The notes under the pieces: generated by a model
Told to the model about the DNA's origin: nothing
The model's database searches: none
Seen by the model: the letters and a program-made list of their open reading frames with translations, nothing else
In this document: positions 8,499 through 16,115 of the stretch, piece by piece
How positions within the stretch are numbered: position 1 is the stretch's first letter
Layout of the letters: each line of letters starts with the position of its first letter
Assembly: GCA_965214115.1 (NCBI GenBank)
Contig: CBDCAU010000001.1
Span: forward strand, 248,001-312,000
DNA length: 64,000 nt
Direction of reading: 5' to 3'
Source of the DNA: Owenweeksia sp965214115
GTDB taxonomy: Bacteria; Bacteroidota; Bacteroidia; Flavobacteriales; Schleiferiaceae
Translations under genes and position numbers: made by a program

Positions 8499-9023
8499 AT
8501 GAGACTGATAATTATATGCCTTTTTTCTTGTGGCCTTTATTCGTCGATTGGCCAATGTTTGTGCGGGTATTTGACAGTGGATTTTTATATTGAAGGTGTT
8601 CAACTTTCAAAGAAAGATTTTGGATATAAAGTGTCGGGAGAAGGTTCATTAAATAGATTTAACACACCTGAACTCAAGGGAGACACACTTTCTTTTTCTT
8701 ATGCAACTAACGGAGGTTTGGATACGATGGCAATTAGATTGAAAGACAAGAAAGGAGAAGTTCCGATGACAATCTTTCTCAGCCATATCGAATATGACAC
8801 CCCGTATTATTTGCTCTTTACAAATTTTCAATCGGGAGAATATTCGATTGACTTTCAACAGCTCGTTTCCTCCGCTGATGACTCGTCGTCAGACTCTGCT
8901 ATAATCAGCTCCAATGGAAATCAATTTATTAGAACACCGTCAAGAAATATAAGAACTTCGACTGATAGATTTAGCTTTAAAACAATTGAACTAAGAAAAA
9001 ACCAACTGAAATCAAAACAATGA
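8499..9023 (+). CDS. Secreted protein of unknown function inside the efflux operon
   Basis: I do not recognise this 174-residue protein. An N-terminal hydrophobic segment (MRLIIICLFSCGLYSSIGQ) looks like a signal peptide; the rest is beta-rich, with a Ser/Asp-rich patch (SSADDSSSDSAIISS) near two thirds of its length and a basic tail. The coding sequence is visibly richer in A+T than the genes on either side. It sits between tolC and the adaptor gene, where efflux operons normally have nothing, yet keeps short overlaps at both ends (GTGA with a possible GTG start at 8493; ATGA with the next gene). An acquired insert that became translationally coupled is a reasonable inference. Confidence 0.7.
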   Translation: MRLIIICLFSCGLYSSIGQCLCGYLTVDFYIEGVQLSKKDFGYKVSGEGSLNRFNTPELKGDTLSFSYATNGGLDTMAIRLKDKKGEVPMTIFLSHIEYDTPYYLLFTNFQSGEYSIDFQQLVSSADDSSSDSAIISSNGNQFIRTPSRNIRTSTDRFSFKTIELRKNQLKSKQ

Positions 9024-10180
9024 AAAACACTTTGTATCTATTTTTTGGAATTGCGTTTATGGCGGCCTGCGATGGAAACGGCGATACCCAACTGGAACAA
9101 AAACAAGCCGAACTGGGCGAAAAGCGCAAGGAACTTTCCGCCTTGCAAACTGAGATCCAGACGCTGGAAACGGAAATTGCCGAACTGGACACCACCGTGA
9201 AAAAAGTGGAGCGGACGCCCGTGCAGGTGCAAAAACTTTCCGTGCAGAAATTCGAGCATTTTGTGGAACTGACGGGAACGGTAACTTCCGAAGAGAACAT
9301 TATGATCAGCGCCGAGGCGGGCGGCCGCGTGGAAAGCATCCCCGCCAAGGAAGGCCAAAAAGTGAGCCGTGGCCAAGTGCTGGTGCGCATCGAAAACGAG
9401 CGCATCGCCAACCAGCTGAACGAGGCGCAGTCCAGTTTTGAGCTGGCGGAAACGACCTATCAAAAACGCAAAAACCTGTGGGACCAAGGCATCGGTTCGG
9501 AGATTGAATACCTGCAATCCAAAAATCAATACGAAGGCGCGAAAAGCCGCGTGGCGCAAATCCGCTCGCAATATTCCAACACGATTATCAAAGCGCCCAT
9601 CAACGGGACGGTGGACGATATTTCGGTGAAGGAAGGCGAATTTGTAAACATCGGCTCGCCCATCGTGCGGGTGGTGGATTTGAAAAACGTGGAGATCGAG
9701 GCGGAACTTTCCGAGGAATATTTGCCCGCCGTGAGCAAGGGCGACAGCGTCCGCGTGAAGATTCCCGCGCTGGGGATTGATATGAAATCGCCGGTCAGTT
9801 TTGTGAGCCAAGTCATCAACCCAAACAACCGCTCCTTTAAAATAAAAGTGAAACTGGATAACAAGGACGGCCGCATCAAACCGAATGTTTTGGCGAATTT
9901 GATGATTCGCGATTACCAAAACGCGGACGCGCTGATTGTGCCGACCAAGAGCATCCAAAAAGATTTGAAAGGCGATTATGTGTGGGTGGTAACCGACGAG
10001 GGCGGCGAGCAAAAAGCCACCAAGAAGCGGATTGAAACGGGCAAAGTAGCGAGTAGCAAAACGGAGGTGAAAACTGGATTGGCGGCAGGCGACAAAGTGG
10101 TGGTAACTGGTTTTGAGCAAGTGACGGAAGGGAAAGTGGTGAGGACGCAATCTTCTGAAAACCAACCATTTCAAAACTAA
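9020..10180 (+). CDS. RND efflux periplasmic adaptor lipoprotein (MFP family)
   Basis: A 386-residue membrane fusion protein that links the inner membrane pump to TolC. The lipobox ends MAAC (Cys17). A short coiled coil (about residues 24-60, QLEQKQAELGEKRKELSALQ) precedes the lipoyl-like barrel: EHFVELTGTVTSEENIMIS, AEAGGRVESIPAKEGQKVSR and GTVDDISVKEGEFVNIGSP. A beta-barrel and membrane-proximal domain follow. It starts inside the stop of the inserted gene before it and ends one base before the pump gene. Confidence 0.93.
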   Translation: MKNTLYLFFGIAFMAACDGNGDTQLEQKQAELGEKRKELSALQTEIQTLETEIAELDTTVKKVERTPVQVQKLSVQKFEHFVELTGTVTSEENIMISAEAGGRVESIPAKEGQKVSRGQVLVRIENERIANQLNEAQSSFELAETTYQKRKNLWDQGIGSEIEYLQSKNQYEGAKSRVAQIRSQYSNTIIKAPINGTVDDISVKEGEFVNIGSPIVRVVDLKNVEIEAELSEEYLPAVSKGDSVRVKIPALGIDMKSPVSFVSQVINPNNRSFKIKVKLDNKDGRIKPNVLANLMIRDYQNADALIVPTKSIQKDLKGDYVWVVTDEGGEQKATKKRIETGKVASSKTEVKTGLAAGDKVVVTGFEQVTEGKVVRTQSSENQPFQN

Positions 10181-10181
10181 A

Positions 10182-13100
10182 ATGGCAAACGAAAAAAACA
10201 ACCGCACCTTCGGCCTCAGTTCGCTGGCGCTGAACAATCTCATCAGCGTTTTCATCCTTTCGGGATTGCTGATTCTCTTCGGATTGTATTCGTACAAAAC
10301 GATGCCCAAAGAGAGTTTCCCCGAAATCGTTTTCCCGTTGATTTACGTGCAAACCCCCTACCCCGGCAACGGCCCGCAAGACATTGAAAACCTCATCACC
10401 CGCCCGCTGGAAAAGGAAATCCAGAGCGTGGACGGCATCGATGATTTGAACTCCGAATCAATGCAGGACGTGAGCGTTATCACGGTGGAATTCAACATCG
10501 ACGTGGACGTGGAAACCGCGCTGCAAGACGTGAAAGATGCCGTGGATCGCGCCAAGAGCGAACTGCCCAACGACCTCGATGAAGACCCTTCCGTAATGGA
10601 CGTGGACTTGACGCGCATCCCGATTTTCAACATCAACTTGAGCGGTGATTTTGCGATTGACCAACTGGTCGATTACGCGGAATATCTGCAAGATGAAATC
10701 GAAGAATTTTCGGAAATATCGGAAGTGACCATCACGGGCGACAAGGAAAAGGAGGTGCAAATCAACGTGGATCTGCCGCGGATGAAAGCCAATGAAATAA
10801 GTTTTAACGATATCGAGCAAGCGATTGCCTCGGAGAACTTGAACATCGGCGGGGGCGATATTTTGCTGGGCGACACCCGCCGCAGCCTCCGCACCAGCGC
10901 GGAATTCCAGTCGATGGACGACATCCGCAACATTATCATAAAACACGAAAAAGGCGACATCGTGTATTTGAAGGACGTGGCCGAAATCAAGTTCACTTAT
11001 AAGGAAGTGGAAAGTTTTGCGCGGCTGGAGGGCGAGCCGGTGGTGTCGCTGAACGTCATCAAAAAAAGCGGGCAAAACCTGCTGGTGGCCACCGATAAAG
11101 TGCGCGCGCTTTTAAAGACCGCCCAACAGGAAGACCGCTTTCCCGAAACGCTGAAAATCACCATCACCAACGACCAAAGCAAACAGACCCGCAAACAACT
11201 GGGCGAACTGGAAAACAGCATTATTTCAGGGGTCATTTTGGTGATTCTCGTACTGCTGTTTTTCTTGGGATTGCGCAACGCCACCTTTGTGGGGCTGGCC
11301 ATTCCGTTCTCGATGTTCATCTCGTTTTTGGTGCTTTCCGCGATTGGTTTAACACTGAATTTCATCGTGCTTTTCGCGCTGATTCTCGCGCTGGGAATGC
11401 TGGTGGACAATGCGATCGTGACCATCGAAAACATTTATCGACTCTACCAAGAAGAAGGCTATTCCAAATTTGACGCGGCCAAATACGGCGTGGGCGAAAT
11501 CGCCGTGCCGATTATTTCCAGCACCGCCACCACTTTGGCGGCTTTTTTCCCGCTCATTTTTTGGGATTCCATCATTGGTGAATTTATGGGCTATTTGCCT
11601 AAAACTCTGATCATTGTCCTCGGTTCATCGCTCTTTGTGGCGCTCGTCATCAACCCGGTGATTACGACCACCTTTATGAAAAAACAGGATCTGGACAAAA
11701 AACCATCCTACAAAAAGCCGATGATGTGGGCGGCCGCGCTTGCAGTTATTGGGATTCTTTTGGTGGTGGCCGGTTCGCCGATGCTGGGCAATCTTTTGAT
11801 TATCAGTGCCATTCTGATGGTTTTGTTTCAATTCGTGTTGCGGCCCGGCTCGGTGGCTTTCCAAAAACGCTTTTTGCCACGGTTAGAAAACTGGTACGAG
11901 GGCGTGATAAAATGGTCGCTACGGGGCTGGAAGCCGATCTTGATTTTGGTAGGCACATTCGCGCTGATGGTCGTGTCGATAATGTTCTATTTCGGCAGCA
12001 ATCCCAAGGTGGTCACCTTTCCGGTAAACGAACCCAACTTTATAAATGTGTACGTAGAAGTTCCACTTGGCACTGACGTAACGGTAACCGACAGCGTTAC
12101 GCAAATTGTGGAAAGGAGATTGGACGAAATTATCGAGCCGTACGATTATATGGTGGAAAGCGTTGTGACCAACGTGGGCGCGGAAACCGCCAGCCAAAAC
12201 GACTTCGGCGGCGGCGGCACCAACACGCCCAACAAGGCGCGCATCACGGTTTCCTTTTTGGAATTTGAATTCCGCAAGGGCGTGAATACGCTGGACGTGC
12301 AGGAAGAAGTAACCCGCAAACTGAACGGCTACCTGCCCGGCGTCACCATCCAAGTGGAAAAAGAGGCGAACGGCCCGCCCGTGGGCAAGCCCATCAACAT
12401 TGAAATCACGGGCGACGAATTGCCCGTTTTGATTGACATCGCACAACGCGCCAAGGCCAAGCTGGACCAAGCCAACATCGCCGGCATCGAAGGGCTGGAC
12501 ATTGATCTGGAAACCAACAAACCGGAAATGTTGGTGGAGATTGACCGAGAGCGCGCCCGCCGTTTGGGGGTCAGCACGCAACAAATCGGGTTGGTTTTGC
12601 GCACCGCACTTTATGGCCGCGAAGCCAGTAAATACAAGGAAGGCGAGGACGAATATCCCATCGAAATCCGCCTGAAAGAAGAATACCGCTACAACGTGGC
12701 CAGCCTGATGAACCAGTTGGTCACGTTCCGTTCGCAGAGCAGTGGCCAAATCGTGCAGGTGCCGATTTCCGCCGTGGCCGATTACAGTTTCGAGAATTCT
12801 TACAACAGTATAAAACGGCTGGATGGCGAACGGCTGATTACCATTTCGTCCAACATCGTGGGCGATATCACACCGCAGGAAATCAATGAAAAAATTACCG
12901 CCGAACTGCAAAATTTTGAAATGCCGGACGGTTATAGTTTTGACTTAACGGGCGAAGTGGAAGAGCAGCAAGAATCGTTTGCCTTCTTGAGTACGGCGCT
13001 TTTGATTGCCGTGGCGCTTATCGCGATTATTTTGGTTTCCCAATTTAATTCGTTCACCAAGCCACTCATTATAATAATGACGGTGGTGCTTTCCACCATC

Positions 13101-13610
13101 GGCGTTTTCCTCGGCCTCGGCATTTTCCAGATGCAATTCGTGGTGATTATGACGGGCATCGGCATCGTTTCCTTGGCGGGAATTGTGGTGAACAACGCCA
13201 TCGTTTTGATTGACTTTATCGACTTGAGCCGGAAACGCCTGCGCGAAAAACGCGGCTTGCAAAACTCGGATGACGAACTTTTGGATGACGACGATTTGCG
13301 CAAAGCCATCGAAATTGGCGGAAAAGTGAGATTGCGCCCCGTGTTGCTCACGGCCATTACCACCGTGTTGGGTTTGCTCCCGCTGGCCATCGGTTTCAAT
13401 ATTGACTTTTTCGGCTTCCTTACGGATTACGATGCCAACGTTTACTTCGGCGGCGACAATGCCGTTTTTTGGAGCCCGATGGCGTGGACGGTGATTTTCG
13501 GATTGGTGTTCGCTACCTTCCTCACGCTGGTGGTGGTGCCCGTGATGTACTTGCTTTTTGAAAGATTGACCCGAAGGTCAAAAAGGCTTTTTGCCAAATT
13601 TTCGGATTAA
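10182..13610 (+). CDS. RND-family efflux permease
   Basis: A 1142-residue inner membrane transporter of the AcrB/CzcA superfamily, driven by the proton gradient. It has the expected twelve-helix plan with two large periplasmic domains. Motifs: TM1 near residues 15-37; PYPGNGPQDIENLITRPLE and VDGIDDLNSESMQDVSVI (porter domain); the TM4 proton-relay region ALILALGMLVDNAIVTIENI with adjacent Asp and Asn; and the second-half counterpart GIGIVSLAGIVVNNAIVLID. The pattern fits hydrophobic or amphiphilic compound pumps rather than heavy-metal CzcA, but the substrate cannot be read from sequence. It is the last gene of the operon, and a terminator follows. Confidence 0.95.
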   Translation: MANEKNNRTFGLSSLALNNLISVFILSGLLILFGLYSYKTMPKESFPEIVFPLIYVQTPYPGNGPQDIENLITRPLEKEIQSVDGIDDLNSESMQDVSVITVEFNIDVDVETALQDVKDAVDRAKSELPNDLDEDPSVMDVDLTRIPIFNINLSGDFAIDQLVDYAEYLQDEIEEFSEISEVTITGDKEKEVQINVDLPRMKANEISFNDIEQAIASENLNIGGGDILLGDTRRSLRTSAEFQSMDDIRNIIIKHEKGDIVYLKDVAEIKFTYKEVESFARLEGEPVVSLNVIKKSGQNLLVATDKVRALLKTAQQEDRFPETLKITITNDQSKQTRKQLGELENSIISGVILVILVLLFFLGLRNATFVGLAIPFSMFISFLVLSAIGLTLNFIVLFALILALGMLVDNAIVTIENIYRLYQEEGYSKFDAAKYGVGEIAVPIISSTATTLAAFFPLIFWDSIIGEFMGYLPKTLIIVLGSSLFVALVINPVITTTFMKKQDLDKKPSYKKPMMWAAALAVIGILLVVAGSPMLGNLLIISAILMVLFQFVLRPGSVAFQKRFLPRLENWYEGVIKWSLRGWKPILILVGTFALMVVSIMFYFGSNPKVVTFPVNEPNFINVYVEVPLGTDVTVTDSVTQIVERRLDEIIEPYDYMVESVVTNVGAETASQNDFGGGGTNTPNKARITVSFLEFEFRKGVNTLDVQEEVTRKLNGYLPGVTIQVEKEANGPPVGKPINIEITGDELPVLIDIAQRAKAKLDQANIAGIEGLDIDLETNKPEMLVEIDRERARRLGVSTQQIGLVLRTALYGREASKYKEGEDEYPIEIRLKEEYRYNVASLMNQLVTFRSQSSGQIVQVPISAVADYSFENSYNSIKRLDGERLITISSNIVGDITPQEINEKITAELQNFEMPDGYSFDLTGEVEEQQESFAFLSTALLIAVALIAIILVSQFNSFTKPLIIIMTVVLSTIGVFLGLGIFQMQFVVIMTGIGIVSLAGIVVNNAIVLIDFIDLSRKRLREKRGLQNSDDELLDDDDLRKAIEIGGKVRLRPVLLTAITTVLGLLPLAIGFNIDFFGFLTDYDANVYFGGDNAVFWSPMAWTVIFGLVFATFLTLVVVPVMYLLFERLTRRSKRLFAKFSD

Positions 13611-13635
13611 GCATTTTCAATAAAATTACAAATAT

Positions 13636-13667
13636 GAAAGCCCCGATGAGTGTTGGGGTTCTTTTTA
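13636..13667 (+). terminator. Rho-independent terminator after the efflux operon
   Basis: A hairpin with arms AGCCCC and GGGGTT (one G-T pair), an 11-12 base loop and a following CTTTTT, 26 bp after the pump stop codon. It closes the tetR-tolC-adaptor-pump transcript. Confidence 0.65.
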
Positions 13668-13698
13668 TGAAATAATCTCAGACTTTTTTTTAAAAAAA

Positions 13699-13731
13699 TT
13701 TGGTGGGTATTTCGTTTCTATTATATATTTG
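13699..13731 (+). promoter_or_regulatory. Bacteroidota-type promoter for small RNA copy 1
   Basis: A -33 box TTTG (13699-13702) and a -7 box TATATTTG (13724-13731), 21 bases apart, match the Bacteroidota sigma-70 consensus TTTG / TAnnTTTG. The same arrangement with the same spacing precedes the second repeat copy. Transcription should start near 13738. Confidence 0.7.
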
Positions 13732-13737
13732 CAGGTA

Positions 13738-13806
13738 ATTAGGTTAAGGTTTGGTTAATTGGTTGACCGAAAGGCTCGAACGCAAGTTCGGGCCTTTCAT
13801 CATTTT
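13738..13806 (+). ncRNA. Candidate small RNA, copy 1
   Basis: About 70 nt from the predicted start to the end of a 73-bp exact repeat (13734-13806). The 5' half is a G/T-rich stretch with repeated GGTTAA/GGTTGA words. The 3' half is a strong hairpin: GAAAGGC then TCGAAC, a GCAA tetraloop, GTTCGG and GCCTTTC, followed by ATCATTTT. There is no convincing open frame; a 74-codon frame crosses it but ignores the promoter and repeat structure. Its function is unknown. The case rests on promoter, hairpin and exact duplication. Confidence 0.55.
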
Positions 13807-13923
13807 GGACAGTCCTTTAAGGTTTTTTCTGTACTTATTTTAAGAAGGATAAAAATTAAACCTATTGAAAATCAGCAGGTTTTTAGTAAAATCTTTTCTT
13901 TTGCAATAATTTATTTAAAAAGA

Positions 13924-13956
13924 TTTGGCTGGCATTATATTTTTAGTATATCTTTG
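13924..13956 (+). promoter_or_regulatory. Bacteroidota-type promoter for small RNA copy 2
   Basis: TTTG (13924-13927) and TATCTTTG (13949-13956), again 21 bases apart. The bases between the boxes differ from those of copy 1, so the boxes appear conserved while their spacer has drifted. This supports function. Confidence 0.7.
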
Positions 13957-13962
13957 CGGGTA

Positions 13963-14031
13963 ATTAGGTTAAGGTTTGGTTAATTGGTTGACCGAAAGGC
14001 TCGAACGCAAGTTCGGGCCTTTCATCATTTT
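13963..14031 (+). ncRNA. Candidate small RNA, copy 2
   Basis: An exact second copy of the 73-bp unit (13959-14031), 225 bp after the first and in the same direction. Only the transcribed part is identical; the DNA upstream of the boxes and between copies is not. The hairpin with the GCAA loop and trailing T-run is the same. Confidence 0.55.
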
Positions 14032-14328
14032 AAGGCATTCTTAAAAAACCTTTTGAAGAAAGAGGCATTGATTTGATACCAAAAAGTCCTATTCCGTTTT
14101 TGAAATTAGCAGCCACAAAGGCACGACGACTCTAAGTCGTCAATCCTCTGATACCGGATTATTTTTCAAAGACAGCCAAAAGGTAAAATTTTGTGTTCTT
14201 CGTGCCTTGGTGGCAAAAAAACTGGCGGTCAGAATAAGCAGAAATTGGCATAGTCAATAGAATAAAACCACTTGCAAAGCCAATAAATTTTTAAATTAAA
14301 AGCCTTTTCTCCGTTCTAATTTTCCGTT
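14032..14328. other. Intergenic region before dxs
   Basis: No gene is visible here. It contains a small palindrome (GACGACT, three-base loop, AGTCGTC, 14125-14141) within a stretch of common Bacteroidota intergenic words (cacaaaggcacg and ttcgtgccttggtggc). No ATG with a ribosome-binding site precedes the next coding frame. Confidence 0.6.
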
Positions 14329-15993
14329 TTGAGCTTGGCGCAAATCCATTTTCCCGCTGACTTAAAAAAGCTCGAAACCCGCGAGCTGCCCGCGCTATGC
14401 GAAGACCTCCGTGATTTTCTCCAACAGAACACCACCGAAAAGGAAGCCCACATCCAAAGCAGTTTGGGCGTTACCGAATTGAGCGTGGCTTTGCATTACG
14501 TATTGGATACGCCAAGTGATATTTTGATTTGGGACGTGGGGCATCAAGCTTACATTCATAAAATCCTGACGGGCCGCAAGGAAAATTTCAAGTCCAACCG
14601 CCAGCTCGGCGGGATTTCCGGCTTTGCCAAAAAAACCGAAAGCGAATACGATGCCTTTGGGACGGGGCATTCTTCCACTTCCATTTCCGCCGCCGTGGGT
14701 TTTGCGGAAGCCGACAAAATTCAAAACATAAGACGTAAAATCGTGGCCGTCATCGGCGATGGCGCGCTGACGGGCGGGATGGCGTTTGAAGCGCTCAATT
14801 ACTTGGGCGAGAAGCAATTGGACGTTTTTATCATTTTAAATGACAATGGTTTCTCGATTGACCAAAACGTGGGCGCGCTTTCCAAATTCAAAAATTACGA
14901 GAGGTTTTGTGAATCTTTGAACATTGAATTTTGTGGCGATTACGATGGGCACGATGTGGAAAATCTTGTGGAAAAGTTGCGAAAGCATTCCGCGAAAAGC
15001 GGCCCAAAACTACTGCGCGTTGTGACCGAACGCGGGCGCGGGCGGGTTTCGCAAATTTCATCATCCCAAAAAAGCGACCCTACTTTTCAGGAAGTTTTTT
15101 CCAAAAAAATAGTCGCGTTGGCGCGCGAAAATGAAAAATTGGTGGTCATCACGCCCGCGATGATTTCCGGCGGCGGTTTGACAGATTTTCAAAAGGAATT
15201 CCCCGACCGGATTTTTGATGCCGGCATCGCCGAGCAGCACGCCGTAACGATGGCCGCCGGAATGGCCGCCGCCGGATTGCGTCCCGTGGTCCATCTGTAT
15301 TCCACCTTCGCCCAGCGCGCGCTCGACCAAATTATCCACGACGTGGCCCTACAAAACTTGCCCGTCGTCTTTTGCCTCGACCGCGCGGGGCTGGCCGGCG
15401 CGGACGGCCCCACCCACCACGGCGCGTTCGACCCGAATTTCCTCAACGCAATCCCAAACTTGCAAATCGCCGCGCCGATGGACGGGAACTCTTTGGAAGC
15501 GCTTTTGGAAATGGGATTGCATTCGAAAAATCCGTTTGTGATTCGCTATCCGAAAGCCAGCTTTTCGCAAAATTTTTCTTTTTCAAAAAACGAAAAACAC
15601 CGCGTACGAATCTTAAAAAAAGGCCGCAAAAAAGCCGTGCTGAGTTTTGGCGCCATCGGCCAAGAAGTTTGCAAAGCCTTGGAAAACACCGACTTTGCGC
15701 ACTATGATTTTCCATTTTTAAAACCGCTGGACGAAAAATCTTTGCGGGAAATCGCAACCGATTTTGACGAAATTTATACCGTGGAAGAAAATGCGGCGGC
15801 CGGCGGTTTTGGAGAAAGCGTGGCGGGTTTTTTAGCCGCTCTCCCAACCGACGGTTTAAACCGTCGGTTGCGGCTGCAATCTCGGACATTGCCCGACCAG
15901 TTTGTGGAACACGGCACTCGGGCGCAACTTTTAGAAATCACGGGATTGGACGCGCAAAGTTTGCGCTTGGCGTTTGAGGTTTCCAATCTTTAA
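14329..15993 (+). CDS. dxs: 1-deoxy-D-xylulose-5-phosphate synthase, short form with TTG start
   Basis: A 554-residue thiamine-diphosphate enzyme that makes DXP from pyruvate and glyceraldehyde-3-phosphate, the first step of the MEP isoprenoid pathway. Motifs: LIWDVGHQAYIHKILTGR, GHSSTSISAAVGFAE, GDGALTGGMAFEALNYLG (the GDG ThDP and metal motif), DAGIAEQHAVTMAAGMA (catalytic Glu) and DRAGLAGADGPTHHGAFD. It is about 60 residues shorter than E. coli DXS because the linker after SIDQNVGAL is very short. No ATG exists before the first motif: an in-frame TAA lies at 14317 and the first start is TTG 14329. Near the C-terminus a 26-bp palindrome (15845-15870) is read in frame just before LPDQFVEHGT. 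Confidence 0.92.
   Translation: MSLAQIHFPADLKKLETRELPALCEDLRDFLQQNTTEKEAHIQSSLGVTELSVALHYVLDTPSDILIWDVGHQAYIHKILTGRKENFKSNRQLGGISGFAKKTESEYDAFGTGHSSTSISAAVGFAEADKIQNIRRKIVAVIGDGALTGGMAFEALNYLGEKQLDVFIILNDNGFSIDQNVGALSKFKNYERFCESLNIEFCGDYDGHDVENLVEKLRKHSAKSGPKLLRVVTERGRGRVSQISSSQKSDPTFQEVFSKKIVALARENEKLVVITPAMISGGGLTDFQKEFPDRIFDAGIAEQHAVTMAAGMAAAGLRPVVHLYSTFAQRALDQIIHDVALQNLPVVFCLDRAGLAGADGPTHHGAFDPNFLNAIPNLQIAAPMDGNSLEALLEMGLHSKNPFVIRYPKASFSQNFSFSKNEKHRVRILKKGRKKAVLSFGAIGQEVCKALENTDFAHYDFPFLKPLDEKSLREIATDFDEIYTVEENAAAGGFGESVAGFLAALPTDGLNRRLRLQSRTLPDQFVEHGTRAQLLEITGLDAQSLRLAFEVSNL
15845..15870. repeat. 26-bp palindrome inside dxs
   Basis: A perfect palindrome with half-site CAACCGACGGTTT. A sister copy differing at one symmetric position (half-site CAACCCACGGTTT) lies at 54764-54789, at the 3' end of murI. 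Here it encodes roughly PTDGLNRRL within the transketolase C-terminal domain without breaking the frame. Confidence 0.85.
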
Positions 15994-16115
15994 GAGTATT
16001 CTGCCACGAAAAATCGCTTCCAAAAAAAATCGGTTGTCCGTCTTGGTTTGGCTAAAACTTTTCAGAGGTTTCGAACTTTGGAAAATTTTTTAGGGCCGAT
16101 TTTTGTCTTGTTCCA

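Noticed and set aside
9038..10309. 423-codon minus-strand frame opposite the efflux adaptor
   Set aside because: His- and Phe-rich composition of a typical antisense shadow, and it crosses the boundary between two clear plus-strand genes.
11919..12911. 330-codon minus-strand frame inside the RND pump gene
   Set aside because: The pump frame is continuous and has conserved motifs; the reverse frame shows no recognisable domain.
13759..13983. 74-codon frame across the duplicated 73-bp unit
   Set aside because: It crosses a promoter and a terminator-like hairpin and is not repeated in the second unit in the same frame; an RNA explains the structure better.
14329..15993. dxs as a frameshifted pseudogene because it is short and lacks an ATG
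   Set aside because: All ThDP and catalytic motifs are present in order in a single frame; only the linker is short, and TTG starts are seen in other genes here.
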